DNA of 64,000 nucleotides from Spiroplasma syrphidicola EA-1 (GTDB lineage Bacteria; Bacillota_I; Bacilli_A; Mycoplasmatales; Mycoplasmataceae): NCBI RefSeq assembly GCF_000400955.1, contig NC_021284.1, positions 1 to 64,000 of the forward strand, read 5' to 3'. Shown piece by piece: positions 37,066 to 48,284 of this stretch (position 1 is its first letter; each line of letters starts with the position of its first letter). The notes under the pieces were generated by a model. It saw only the letters and a program-made list of their open reading frames with translations, ran no database searches and was not told where the DNA came from. The position numbers and the translations under genes were made by a program.

Positions 37066-38907
37066 ATGGAACAAAATAACGAAAATCCAAAATTTGGGAC
37101 AGTGTTTAAAAAAGAATTTTGTGAACAAACAATTAAAAATAAACATCGCATTATTAAATTTGTTGCAATTTGTTTTGTTCCATTTTTATATGGTTTCTTT
37201 TGCCTTTGAGCTTTTTGAAATCCTTTTATTAATGTTAATAAAATTCCAATGGCGATTGCGAGTCAAGATGCAAATCAGTGTATTGTTTATAAACCAGCAA
37301 GTGATACAGACCAGACAATTGCGAATGGAACAGAATTTGAATATTATTCTGTTGAAAATCAAGGGGTTTGTTTAACTAAAGCAGCAGCTAAGCCTGGCAA
37401 AATTGCCCAATTTGGAGGTATTACCGATAATATTATTACTGGTCCAAATTATTATAATCAAGATAAAAACGCGGTAGAAATAAAAGTTAGCTCAATTACT
37501 TTAAAATTAGATTATTTGAAATTGCCAGCTGATAATTTTACTCCGCAAGATAAATATTGGATCCAATTAAATATTCCAGAAGATTATAGTGCCCATTTAA
37601 CAGAGTTAATGTTAAATTTAAAAGATGGTAGTTTATCAGAAGCAACTTTATATGATAGTATTTCATGATTGTTAGAACACCAAGTTAATATTTGGGGAAC
37701 ATATAAACAGAATTTTTTAATTGGTTATTTTGCCAATGAGTTTACAGGATTACGAAAAAGTTTCATTAAAGATGCTGTAACGCAATTAATTTTACCAACC
37801 CTTTATACAATTGTAGCTGACCCTAATACTGGGGTAGTTAAACAAGAAAATTTTGAAAAGTATTTAACAGACATTAAAGTTATTCATCTAACAAATTTAG
37901 TTAATAGCTTAACTCAGGATGGTAAATTAACAACAGCCCAAGGTAAAAAAATTATTACTTTATTAAAAGCCTTTGGTATTGTTCGCTATGTAGCAGGGGA
38001 TTATCTTTTTAAAGATAATAGTGAACTATCGCGAACAGACTATTTTGCTCAAAGTGATAAACTAGCAGGAAAATTTAGTGACCTTGGTAATATTATTGAT
38101 ATTCCCTATGATGTTCAAGGTTATCAGTTTAATCAGTATGGAATTGGTTTAGGAGAATTATTTATTTTTATTGGAGTTTGAGTTGGGACTTTAACACAAA
38201 CTTTTGTGTATGATCGTAAAGGGCGTACAGCAAATGCCAAATGATATCAGCATTATTTTTCAAAGATGTTATTAATGTTAACAACATCATGGATACAAAC
38301 AACAATTTTAATGCTATCTTTATTAATTTTAGGTTTCGGGGCAATTGGTCCATCGTATCTGTGATTGTGATTATGAATTCTATTTATTGGCTCTTTATTT
38401 GTCATTATCATTGGGAGCATTTGAATGGCGGTAAAAGATGAAATGATTGGCCGAGTTTTAGTTGTAATTTATTTAATTTTAAACTTATCAGCTGGATGAG
38501 GAACATTCCCATCATTTATGCAAAATGGCTTTTTCAATGTCATATCTTATATAACACCATTCCGTTATGGTTTACATAATATGGGAACAATTATTTATGG
38601 TTTAACATCCCCAACACCTAGTGGGATTGGTAATTATCAACTGGAAATTATGAAAAACTTTGCAGTTCTTTTAATTTGAATTGCGGTTTTTGTGCTAATT
38701 GGAGGATTAACAACATATTATCGCTTCCGTAAATTGCGTTATGGAACATTAAATGCTAAAATTATTTTCCAAGTAATTGCTAATAGTCCTGAAGTTGTTA
38801 ATAAACCAAGACACATTTGGGAATTAAAAAAATTAACAGTTACAGAGCAAGCAATTATCAAAGATAAAGTGCTTAGAGTAATAGAAAAAAGAGAGGGAAA
38901 AATTTAA
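37066..38907 (+). CDS. YhgE/Pip-type ABC-2 family membrane protein (copy 2)
   Basis: A 613-residue paralogue of the preceding protein with the same plan. It has an N-terminal TM with PFLYGFFCLWAFW, then IPMAIASQDANQCIVY, an extracellular domain, and a C-terminal TM block with LGELFIFIGVWVGTLTQTFVYDR, AGWGTFPSF and ITPFRYGLHNMGTIIYG. AGGAGG precedes the ATG. The extracellular domains of the two copies have diverged, but the DVQGYQFNQYGIGLGE and AGWGTFPSF regions are nearly the same. The stop overlaps the nitroreductase ATG by one base, so the three genes form an operon. Confidence 0.8.
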
Positions 38908-39554
38908 TGTCAGTTCAAAAAGCAATTAATTGAAGAAAAACAGTTAAAAAATATGATGAAAACAAGAAAATTAGTCACAATGATTTAAATTTAATTATTG
39001 AAGCAGGGCGTTTAGCACCAAGTTCAATGGGGTTAGAAGTTGCAAAATTAATTGTTATTCGTAATAAAACAACAAAAGCCCAAATTGCAGATCAAGTAAT
39101 GCAAGGTAATATTGCAAAAGTAAAAGAGGCAGATACATTAGTCTTTTTAGTTGGTGTTAATCCAGATTATTTATTAACAGAGGATTTTTTATCAGCACGA
39201 TTGTCTCGTGTTGAGGGAATTTCAGCTGAAAAACTACAAGAATATATTGAACGCTATCGCAGTTATTTTGAAAAAAGTGCAGTTGATTTAAAGTCTTATG
39301 TTGCTCAACAAATTCATATTACCGCTAGTTTTATGGCCCTACAAGCAGCGGATTTAAAAATTGGTTCGACAATTATGGGTGGATTTAATGCCCCCGAATC
39401 TGATAAAATCTTAGCTGAACTAGGCTATTTAGATGTAACAAAATATCATTCAATTTTAACAATGGCTTTTGGTTATTATGATGAAAAGACCGAAGGTACA
39501 ACCCTACCAAGGTTACGAATTTCAACCGATGATTTTGTTAATATTATTGAATAA
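38907..39554 (+). CDS. Nitroreductase family protein
   Basis: A probable FMN-dependent NAD(P)H oxidoreductase, 215 residues. The N-terminus INWRKTVKKYDEN with the Arg-rich phosphate-binding pattern, AGRLAPSSMGLE, the central ITASFMALQAADLKIGSTIMGGF and the C-terminal TMAFGYYDE follow the nitroreductase fold. Natural substrates are not predictable; related enzymes reduce quinones, flavins or nitroaromatics. It is translationally coupled to the YhgE-type gene, an unusual pairing. Confidence 0.88.
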
Positions 39555-39648
39555 TAAAAATAATTCTTTGTTTTTAAGATAAATTATGTTATCATTATTT
39601 ACGTGCGAATAATATTCTTAAATATTATTTAAAGAGAGGTGAATGAAA

Positions 39649-39933
39649 ATGGCAAGAGAAGGAATCCATCCAAAATATTTTGAAGCAAAAATTATCTGTA
39701 CAACTTGTGGAACTGATTTCATGAGTGGATCTACTAAAGGAGAAGAATTAAAAGTTGATACTTGTTCTTCATGCCATCCATTTTATACTGGTAATCAACA
39801 ATTTTCAAATTCAGCTGGACGAGTGGAGCGATTTAAATCAAAATTTACGAAAAAAGAAGAATTAACAAAACAAGTAGCAGAAGATTCAAAAACACAAAAA
39901 GAAGTTAACAAAAAAACTAGTAAACAAAAATAA
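39649..39933 (+). CDS. rpmE: 50S ribosomal protein L31
   Basis: L31 bridges the two ribosomal subunits. The 94 residues contain both zinc pairs, CTTC and CSSC, so it is the zinc-binding C+ form. The core REGIHPKYFEAKIIC and HPFYTGNQ is typical. The last 25 residues are a Lys/Thr/Gln-rich tail not usual in L31. The ATG at 39649 gives a better-spaced GAGAGGT Shine-Dalgarno sequence than the ATG at 39643. It heads the rpmE-tdk-prfA-prmC block also seen in Bacillus. Confidence 0.94.
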   Translation: MAREGIHPKYFEAKIICTTCGTDFMSGSTKGEELKVDTCSSCHPFYTGNQQFSNSAGRVERFKSKFTKKEELTKQVAEDSKTQKEVNKKTSKQK

Positions 39934-39941
39934 CAAAATGG

Positions 39942-39967
39942 AAAAACACTAAAAGGTGTTTTTTTCT
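39942..39967 (+). terminator. Terminator after rpmE
   Basis: AAAAACAC (39942-39949) pairs with GTGTTTTT (from 39957) around a seven-base loop and ends in T residues. Confidence 0.7.
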
Positions 39968-40008
39968 TTGCTTATTCGGTATAATATGACTAAGGAAATG
40001 GTGAAAAA

Positions 40009-41925
40009 ATGGGTTTAAAAATTACGGAGTTAAAATATAAGCGCTATAAAAAAAATATTTTTGACAACTTAGATTTTGAGGTTAACAGCCAAGAAGTTTT
40101 AGGGGTTAATTTTACTAATCGAACAGCAGCAAACTTTTTTTTAAAACTACTTTTGGGAAAAAAGAAAGTAACGCGGGGGAAAATAATTTTAAATAATAAT
40201 AACATTACCGCTTTATTACCAAAAGAACGTAAAATTACGACAATTTCATCAGGAGTTTTAAAACTAGGATTTTTACCAACCAAATTAAGAATGGCCTATC
40301 ATATTTTGAAATCGCCAAAATTTTTATATGAAGCTGGCGTTGAATACTATACTAATAAATATAATTATAAAGAATTACAAATGATTGGTGATGATTTATA
40401 TTTAGAAGAACTAGTGAAAATCACCGAAAATATTATTAAAGAGTATTACTTAAATTCAATTAAAATTAAAAAAGATTGAATGAGTAGATATTTAAAAGAA
40501 ATTAGTTTATTCCATCAAAAAGAAATTACCGCGTTAATTAAACAAGATTCTTCAACAATTTTATCACAAACATTACATACCTATATTCAGAAAAAAGAAG
40601 AAATTCGAGTGAAAGAGGGATATCTTGCCTTTTTACAAGCGTTATGGGATAAAATTGCTTATGTGGGAGATTTAGATTACTTATGTGATTGTAAATTTAT
40701 TGCTAAAAAACGAAAAATTAAAAATAAGAGTTTTGATTTTGCCGAAGCAAAACTAGTGGCAATGAAATATTTAAAAATTTTAGGGGCAGAAATTGCTTAT
40801 GAACGTTATCGCTTAATGAATGCGCGAAAAGCTTATCGTCGTTATCGAATTAATGTTTTAAATGCTTTAGGAAAAGAAAAAAACAAACTAGGAGTTGTTA
40901 AAAATATTTTAAATAACAGTAATGTTAGTTCGTTAAAATGAATCCAGTTAGCAAATGACCAGTGATTTGAATATAATCAAAAGCAAGAACAATTAATTAC
41001 CAATTTATTACCAGATGAAGCATCATTAATTAAAGGGAAGGTTTTAGAATATTTTCATAAATATCATATTGCCCTATTAAATAGAACATTAGTACCAAGA
41101 ACACATGATAATTCAGCAGAAATTAAATTGGCACAAGAAAAAGTTATTACTGTTTACAATCAGGCTTTTAACCAAGTTAAAAATTTAATGGATCATTTAG
41201 AAATTAAAATGAATTGATTCCGTTTAACAAAAAACTTAAGTAATTTTGATCACATTAAGATTAAAATAATTAATGCAATCTTAACGAAAAAAGAACTCTT
41301 CATTTTCAATAATACTTTTGATAATTTAACCCAAAAAGAGGTTCAAGAATTAAATGATATTATGACAAAATTAAAAGAAGATTATCCATTAACAAGCTTT
41401 TTAATTATTAGTAAAAATATTGAAAACATTAAAAACTATGTTAACCAATTTTTATTCTTTGATTTAGAAAACAAGGCAAAAGTAATTACGCAAACTGAAG
41501 CTTTGACAAAACCAGGGACTTTAACTTTATTTAAAACAATTTACAATAATTTTGATAACATTTATGAAGTAAATTTTGATGAACAGAAAAAAGGGTTGTT
41601 ATGAAATGGTTTTACAATTGGGGAAGGCCAAAATCTGGCTTTAACAGAAGATAGTTACCAAATGGCAATTAATCCTAAATTTATTACCTTAGAGAAAACA
41701 AAAAACTTTAATAAGAGTGATAATTTAAAAATCAAAGGACAGCTTAAAGGCTTGAAAAAAATCTTTAAAACAAATTTATGTACGTTTGAAACCGAAACTG
41801 GTAATATTATTAAATTTATGATTGAAGATAAAAATATTAATCTAAAAAAAGTTAATGCGATTTTTCTCGAAAAAGGGGCACTTTTACTTTATGATTTAAA
41901 TAATAATTTAGTAAAAGTATTTTAG
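40009..41925 (+). CDS. Degenerate ABC-ATPase-like protein (PotA-like, catalytic motifs lost)
   Basis: A 638-residue protein that follows the ABC ATPase plan without the catalytic residues. Residues 1-80 (KIIL, NNNNITALLPKERKITTIS) align with the start of PotA-type ATPases. The P-loop position reads GVNFTNRTAAN (32-42), without GxxGxGK[ST], and the Q-loop Gln is missing. A helical, charged insertion of about 310 residues follows; Mollicute PotA proteins also have an insertion here. The signature position reads LSNFD (410-414), the Walker B position ELFIFNNTF (429-437) without Asp-Glu, and the switch His is absent. A C-terminal region resembles a TOBE domain. The frame is intact for 1.9 kb, so it is kept by selection. 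It is co-transcribed with nrnA (eight bases apart). A binding or scaffold role is inferred. Confidence 0.72.
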
Positions 41926-41933
41926 GAGGCAAT

Positions 41934-42890
41934 ATGGAAAAGATAAAAGCTTTAATTTTAGAAAAAATTAAGAACCATAATAAAATTATCTGTTTACGAC
42001 ATGTATCCCCAGACGGCGATGCTTATGGGTCAGCCTTTGGCTTAGCACAGTTCATTAAGGATAATTATCCAGGAAAAAAAGTTCTTGTTGATGGTCAAGC
42101 AAACCCGTACTTAAACTTTTTAGCAACTCCTGATGTTGTTCACAATCAAGATTATGAAGGCGCTTTGATTATTATTACCGATACGGCGAATGAGGAACGG
42201 ATTGATAGCCCATATTGAAAGTTAGGAAAGACAGTTATTAAAATTGATCATCATCCAAATAAAACACCATTTGGTGATATCCAGTGAATAGAAGATGAAA
42301 GAGTTTCTGCTTCGGAAATGGTGGCAGAATTGTTATTAGAATCAAATTTAATAGTATCACCCCAAACAGCAAAGTTATTATTAACTGGAATTATTACTGA
42401 CTCAAATCGATATATGTATAAAAAAACTTCCCCCCAAACGCTAATGTTAGCATCACAGTTACTGGCAAAAGGGGTTGATGCCCAAGCGATTTATCAAAAC
42501 TTATATAATGAAACATGACAAGATGCAAAATTAAAAAATTATTTATTTGCAAAAATTGAATATGCATCATTGGGAATTGCTTATATTAAAGTTAATCATG
42601 ATATGTTAGTTGAACATAAAATGAAATATGAACAAGTTAAATCATGAGTTAATTTAATGAGTAGTATTAAAGAATTTAAAATTTGGGTTATGTTTGTGGA
42701 AAACAAAGCTGAGAATTATATTAATGTAAGTATTCGTAGTAGTAAATATATTATTAATGAGGTGGCAGATAAACACCATGGTGGTGGCCATCAGTTAGCA
42801 GCGGGGGCCAAAATTTATCAATGAGATGATGTTAAGAAAGTGATTAGAGATTTAGAAGAAGTTATTCGTAATAATAAAATTATTGAATAA
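41934..42890 (+). CDS. nrnA: DHH-family phosphoesterase, NrnA type
   Basis: NrnA-type enzymes degrade short oligoribonucleotides and can hydrolyse pAp. It has 318 residues. The DHH domain shows HVSPDGDAYGSAFGLAQF, ITDTANEERID and the diagnostic DHHPN. The DHHA1 domain ends with GGGHQLAAGA. All metal-binding residues are visible. GGAGG precedes the ATG. TGA codons at 42216, 42285, 42519, 42648 and 42822 encode Trp. Cyclic-di-AMP phosphodiesterases share the fold, but this protein lacks extra sensory or TM domains. Confidence 0.9.
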
Positions 42891-42905
42891 CAGGGGGAGC
42901 AGAGA

Positions 42906-43490
42906 ATGTATTTTTTAAATAGTAAGGCAAAATTAGGATGAATTGAAGTTATTACGGGTTGTATGTTTGCTGGGAAAACAGAAGAATTTATTCGAAGAGT
43001 TGTCCGCTTGAGTTATGCCAAGTATAAGATTCAGATTTTTAAGCCAAGTATTGATAATCGTTATGCGGAAGAAAAGGTTGTTAGCCATAGTGCAAAAGCG
43101 ATTGATGCAATAGCAGTTTTAGATTCAGCCGAGTTATTAACAAAACTGGAGCCAGATACTTTAGTTGTTGGAATTGATGAGGTGCAATTCTTTGACCAAA
43201 ATATTGTTGAAACAATTGATTCATTAGCTAATCGTGGCATTATTGTGATTGTTAATGGCTTAGATAAAGATTTTCGTGGCGAACCATTTCTTAATGTTGA
43301 ACGATTAATGAGCCGCGCTGAAGAGGTTAAAAAATTGCATGCAATTTGTGTTCAATGTGGCAACTTAGCCAATCGAACACAAAGGTTAATTAATGGTCAA
43401 CCAGCAAACTATTATGATCCAATTGTTTTAATTGGGGAAAAAGATAAATATGAGGCACGATGCCGTCATTGTCATGAAGTGACATATTAA
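42906..43490 (+). CDS. tdk: Thymidine kinase
   Basis: Tdk salvages thymidine to dTMP, which Tmk then uses. The 194 residues have the P-loop GCMFAGKTEE (starting at residue 18), the Walker B-like GIDEVQFF, the lasso region and four Cys ligands of the structural zinc (CVQC and CRHC). The GGGGGAGC Shine-Dalgarno sequence lies ahead of the ATG at 42906. The TGA at 42939 is Trp. The gene fits the rpmE-tdk-prfA order of Bacillus. Confidence 0.95.
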
Positions 43491-43508
43491 AAAAGGAGAA
43501 AATAAAAA

Positions 43509-43817
43509 ATGGCAACAAAATTAGGATTAAATGCTAAGGTATATATCTTAGCAAAACCAACAGCAAAAGAAGTTGTTAAATTAAAAGGGCATTTTGTCGA
43601 AAACTTGCCAATTAATTCAAAATTAATTATCTTTGAAGAAGTAAAAGTGGAGGAAGGTTATTTAGTAGTGGCTAATAAAAATGTTTTTAAAGTTTCTCAA
43701 CGAATTATCGCAAAACATCCAGTTCGCAAAACGTTTGAAAGTTATGAATTACGTTTAACATTAGTTGACCAATTAAATAAATTACCAAAAATCGAAGCAT
43801 TAATTGCGACAAAATAA
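43509..43817 (+). CDS. Hypothetical 102-residue protein
   Basis: Not recognised. A small, basic, soluble protein (102 residues) with alternating hydrophobic strands (KVYILAK, SKLIIFEEVKV, GYLVVANKNVFKVS, ELRLTLVD) that suggest a small beta-rich domain. It has no Cys, no Trp and no signal peptide. AAGGAG precedes the ATG 18 bases after tdk, and a terminator follows. It is probably co-transcribed with tdk; no function can be inferred. Confidence 0.75.
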   Translation: MATKLGLNAKVYILAKPTAKEVVKLKGHFVENLPINSKLIIFEEVKVEEGYLVVANKNVFKVSQRIIAKHPVRKTFESYELRLTLVDQLNKLPKIEALIATK

Positions 43818-43843
43818 AATCACCTTTCCTTGGTGGTTTTTTT
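43816..43843 (+). terminator. Terminator after the 102-residue gene
   Basis: AAATCACC and GGTGGTTT pair around TTTCCTT and run into seven T. The stem starts at the stop codon. Confidence 0.75.
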
Positions 43844-43876
43844 GTTAAATTAATTCCCTAACGGCTAAATATATAT

Positions 43877-43882
43877 TATAAT
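43877..43882 (+). promoter_or_regulatory. -10 box of the prfA-prmC operon
   Basis: A perfect TATAAT lies 35 bases before prfA. A TTCCCT at 43854-43859 (17-base spacing) is the only -35 candidate. Confidence 0.45.
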
Positions 43883-43916
43883 TGGTAAGAATGAGAAAAT
43901 TCTAGGAGTAGGAAAA

Positions 43917-44993
43917 ATGAATCAAAAAACAATTGAACGGTTAGAGGCGATGTTAAAGCGCTTGGAACATATTGAACAAGAATTAGTAAATCCGGCAGTA
44001 ATTGGTGATGCAAAAAAACTAGCCGGATTAGCAAAAGAACAATCACAGTTAGAAGATATTGTTACGAAATATTTACAGTATAAAGCGATTTTGCAAAATA
44101 TTACTGATGCTAAAGAAGTACTGGGAACAGAAAAAGACGAAGAAATGATTGATTTAGCAAAAGAAGATCTTAAACAATCAGAAAGTCGAAAAAATAACAT
44201 TGAAGAGGAAATTAAGGTAATGTTATTACCAAAAGATCCCAATGATGAAAAAAATGTTATTATTGAAATTCGCGGTGCTGCTGGTGGCGATGAAGGGAAT
44301 ATTTTTGCTGGGGATTTATATCGAATGTATTTAAAATATGCCGAGCAACAAAATTGAAAAGTAAAAGTAATTGATGAAAGTGAATCAGAAGCGGGAGGAT
44401 TTAGCTCAATTTCTTTTATGTTAAAAGGAGAACGAGTTTATTCAAAAATGAAATTTGAATCAGGAGCTCATCGTGTTCAACGAATTCCGAAAACTGAAAG
44501 TAAAGGTCGTGTTCATACTTCAACCGCAACAGTAGCAGTTTTACCAGAAATTGAAGAAGTCGATTTTGAAATTAGAACAGCTGATTTGAAAATTGATACT
44601 TATCGTGCTTCAGGAGCAGGAGGACAACATATTAATACGACAGATTCCGCTGTGCGAATTACACACTTACCATCAGGGATAGTTGTAACATCACAAGATG
44701 GGCGTAGTCAACATGATAATAAAGCCTTAGCAATGCAACATTTACGTAGTAAGTTATATGAAGAACAACAACGTAAAATTAATGAAGAACGAGGAACTTT
44801 ACGAAAAGATGCTGTTGGAACAGGTGATCGTAGTGAAAAAATCCGTACTTATAATTATCCGCAAAACCGTGTTACTGATCACCGGATAAATTTAACACTC
44901 CAAAAATTAGATCAAGTGACGGAAGGTAATATTGATGAAATTATTACGGCCTTAATAAATGAAGAGCAAAGACTTAAAATGGAAGGTAACTAA
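43917..44993 (+). CDS. prfA: Peptide chain release factor 1
   Basis: RF1 ends translation at UAA and UAG. The 358 residues contain the catalytic GGQ loop (235-237, in [19 protein letters not shown]), with its methylated Gln, and the upstream codon-recognition domain. Every stop codon assigned in this window is TAA or TAG, which RF1 alone can read; RF2 is normally absent in code-4 mollicutes. TAGGAG precedes the ATG. The TGA at 44355 is Trp. Its stop overlaps the prmC start by one base. Confidence 0.97.
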
Positions 44994-45850
44994 TGACAAT
45001 TCGTGAATTAATTAAAAAAACTGAAGCAGAATTAAGTGAAGTAGCGATTCCTAATTTTATTAGTGATATTAAAGCCTTGGTGGCCTTTTCATTACAAACA
45101 TCATTAGCGCAATTGTATGCAATGCAAGAAGATGAAGTTAATTTTAATTTAGAACAATATTGAGCGTTAATTAGCGAATACAAAAATGGTAAACCACTCC
45201 AACAAATTACTAATCGCCAATATTTTTATGGCAATGAATTTTATGTTGATAGTAATGTTTTAATCCCACGCTATGAAACAGAAGAACTTGTTGATTATAT
45301 TAATGTTATTATTGATGATCGTAAGACCAAAAAACCAGGACCATTAACTTTAATCGATATTGGAACTGGTAGTGGGGCAATTGCTATTAGTATTGGCTTA
45401 GAAAACCCGGATTTAAAAATTTATGCTAGTGATATTTCCGAACCAGCTCTACGAGTAACTCAAAAGAATCTTACAAAATTAGAATGCCAAAATGTTGAAC
45501 TTTTGCAGGGCAATATGCTTGAACCATTTATTAAAGAAAAGATAAAAGCAGACATTCTTGTTTGCAATCCTCCATATATTCCTAAACAACAAAAAATTAG
45601 TGCAAGGGTTAAAGACTATGAACCCCATGTTGCGTTATTTGGTGGGGAAGATGGCCTATTTTTCTATCATGAGATTTTCAAAAATTGAGAAAAAGTGATG
45701 AAAGAAGATGGAATTTTATGTTTTGAACATGGCTATGATCAAAAACGCCAATTAGAAAAACTTGTGCGCGATTATTTTCCAAAGAAAAAATATAAATTTA
45801 CAAAAGATGTCAATAAAAAATGACGAATGTTATTTATTTATCTTTTGTAG
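44993..45850 (+). CDS. prmC: Release factor glutamine methyltransferase
   Basis: PrmC methylates the GGQ glutamine of RF1, encoded just before it. The 285 residues have an N-terminal helical domain, the SAM motif IDIGTGSGAIAISI and the catalytic NPPYIP near residue 192, followed by YEPHVALFGGEDGL. TGA codons at 45161, 45686 and 45821 encode Trp. Start and stop overlap by one base with prfA (TAATG), so translation is coupled. Confidence 0.95.
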
Positions 45851-45885
45851 TAAAATAGATTAAACAAATAGAAGGGGGTAAAGTG

Positions 45886-47295
45886 ATGGATACTAAAATA
45901 AGAAATGCGAAAAAATGAAAATTAATTGTAAAAGCTTATTTACTTGTTCTTGCTGTAATGATACCCTTTTTTATTTTTATGTATGTTTCACATACTAATT
46001 CTGTTTTAAAAAATTATTTTAATTTTATTGAAGAAACACCAAATGAGATTTTGAATATTTTTACAACCTCTAAATTACCAGGTCGTTTAGAAATTTTTTC
46101 ATTTTCTTATGTAGCCTTAGCAATTACATGTGCTAGTTTTTTCTTGCCAGGTTTTTATTTGGCAGCTTATGATGTAAGAAATAATCGTGGCAATAATAAA
46201 ATGATTCTGGTTGGAACACTATCAATTATTGTTTTTTTATTTGTTGCATCATTTATGTTTTCAATGTCAGAATATGCTTATGATAAAGTTTATGAATGAT
46301 GCCACTCATTACGAGGAGGCTACAATGGACCAGAGTTTGTTCAAAATATTGAAAATATGATTCCGACTGATTTACCAGGTCGAGATGCCTTAATTCAAAA
46401 ATTAGCAAATTTAGCAACAGGACCAGGAACAAATAATGTCTATCCACTACGCTGAATGGGGGTTAATACGGTTTGATGAATTACTGGTATTCAAACCGTG
46501 ATTATTTTATATATTATTTTAAAATTAGGTTTTCGTCTTGAGCGTCTTTTTAATACAAATATTAACTTAGCAAAAAATGAAGAACTTGTTGTTTTAAAAG
46601 ATACTTTTAATCAAGGAGCTGCTCGAAAAATTTTAAGTTTATTTTTAATTCCAAATGAATTTAATATTTCATTGTGGATTATTATTTGTTCAGCAATGGT
46701 TTTTACCCCACAAGTAATTTACACCTTTAAAATTAATTTATCATTTACAGCTGCTCATCAATTTATTTTATTTTCATTTTTATATCCGTTTTTAACCCGT
46801 AATGCAATTATTCCAGGGACAACTTCCTCACTTGAACAACCAAACGTTGATTATTATGATGTTATGAGTAAAAGCCCAGGGGATTGAGATTTAATTTTTG
46901 CTTTACCAATTATTGTTATTGCTTTAATCACAACTTTATTATTGGGATTTGCCTTTATTATGATTAATAAACCAAATATTTCAAAAATCGGTTTTATTAG
47001 TTTATATATTGGGTTCTTAGTAATTGGGGGAATATCATTAACAGCTTTTTTAGTTTCTCAAAATGAATTAAACTCTGTAATTGATTTTTGAAATTCCCAA
47101 AGTGATCATTTTAAAGACACAGTAATGAAACCATTGTTTGGGACAACAAAAATTGATTATTTTTGATTACATGGTAATGAATTAATTGCTAGTGCGATTT
47201 TATCATTTTCGTTTATTTTTGCCCTACTAGCAATTGGGATTTCTCACATTTTAAAAATTAAACAAGGGAAAATTATTGCTCCGATCAAAAAATAA
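45886..47295 (+). CDS. Hypothetical multi-TM membrane protein
   Basis: Not recognised. The 469 residues carry about eight to nine hydrophobic segments: near 15-35, 65-88, 105-127, 195-215, 260-280, 288-310, 335-360, 368-390 and 440-462. Between the third and fourth is a loop of about 65 residues with several charged and Pro/Gly positions (MIPTDLPGRDALIQ). A strong GAAGGGGG Shine-Dalgarno sequence precedes the ATG. Many TGA Trp codons are in frame. It lies between prmC and tsaC, where Bacillus has unrelated genes. A transporter role is possible but unsupported. Confidence 0.75.
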
Positions 47296-47310
47296 TAGGG
47301 GGACAAGAGA

Positions 47311-47835
47311 ATGGAACAATATCAAATTAACAATCAAAAAGTAATTGTTGAGTTATTTAAAACAGATAAAGTTTTAATTATTCCAACTGATACAATATAT
47401 GGTTTAGCTTGTACAATTAATAATCGGACTGGAAAAGAACGAATCTATCAGTTAAAAAACCGCCCGTTAACAATGGAATTAGCAATTATTGTTAGTTCGT
47501 TACGGATGGCCAAAAAATTAGTAAAAATAACAAGAGCAGCAGCTAAGATTTTACGCAGTAAGATGTCAATTACTATAATAGGGGAAAGTAAAGACCCCCA
47601 GTTATCAAATAATGGTCGCTTAGCTGTGCGAATAACAAAAGCAAAATGACTCCAACGAGTAATTAAGCAAGTTGGACCAATTTATGCAACAAGTGTTAAT
47701 AAAACAGGAGAACACCCAGCAAGTAATTTAACAGAATTACAGCAATTTAACGTTGATGGTATTATCTATGATGGCGAGCTTAATAATCCCCCATCAAAAA
47801 TCTTTGATTTAGCAACCCAACAATTTATTCGGTAG
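47311..47835 (+). CDS. tsaC: L-threonylcarbamoyladenylate synthase (YrdC/Sua5 domain)
   Basis: This enzyme makes threonylcarbamoyl-AMP for the t6A37 modification of ANN-reading tRNAs. It has 174 residues. The YrdC fold shows IIPTDTIYGLAC, YQLKNRP with the conserved Lys/Arg, a central SITIIGES segment, AVRIT, and ATSVNKTGEHP at the nucleotide site. It is a little shorter than typical YrdC and has no Sua5 C-terminal domain. GGGGG precedes the ATG. A YrdC-type gene also lies downstream of prfA-prmC in Bacillus. Confidence 0.87.
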
Positions 47836-47844
47836 GAGGAAATT

Positions 47845-48219
47845 ATGGAAGGAAAAAAGAAACAAATTAAATGAGCTAAGATTATTAATTTAACAGCAAT
47901 TATCCTGTTAACAGTTTTAACAATAATTTTTAGTGTTTTAATTGTCATTGATCAAAAAAAATTTATTGTTGCTTTTGCTTTTAGTGTTTTATTTTTAGGG
48001 CTATGAGTTGGCGTTTATTTTTTAATTATTTTTTTAGGGAGCAATAAAGAAGCTATTAAAAGTGGGGCAAAAAAATTAGTTAGTGATTATCGCAAAAAAC
48101 CAACCACGCCGAATCCGAGTGATGAAGAAAATCCGACAAATAAGGCTGAAAAGATTAAGGAATTAGAGGCCGAAATTGCGAAATTAAAGGCCGAAGAAGA
48201 GGAATCAGATATAAAATAA
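47845..48219 (+). CDS. Hypothetical small membrane protein with two TMs and coiled coil
   Basis: Not recognised. The 124 residues have a basic N-terminus (EGKKKQIKWAK), two TM helices (about 14-34 and 40-64), then a Pro/Asn-rich link and a C-terminal Lys/Glu heptad region (KIKELEAEIAKLKAEEEE) that should form a coiled coil. AGGAGG lies four bases behind tsaC. TGA codons encode Trp10 and a Trp in the second TM. A terminator follows. The membrane hairpin plus coiled coil suggests an adaptor; this is an inference. Confidence 0.75.
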
Positions 48220-48236
48220 AGGAATAATATAATATC

Positions 48237-48264
48237 AAATTGCATTTCAAAATGCAATTTTTTT
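48237..48264 (+). terminator. Terminator before the 48-51 kb pair
   Basis: AAATTGCATTT (48237-48247) and AAATGCAATTT (48250-48260) form a near-perfect stem and run into T residues. Confidence 0.8.
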
Positions 48265-48284
48265 AACGATTTTTTTTAAAAATA

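Noticed and set aside
35002-38907. Apparent pseudogene or frameshift fragments with many TGA stops.
   Set aside because: All interruptions are TGA in one constant frame at Trp-compatible positions, and no TAA or TAG interrupts. Read with code 4 the two genes are intact.
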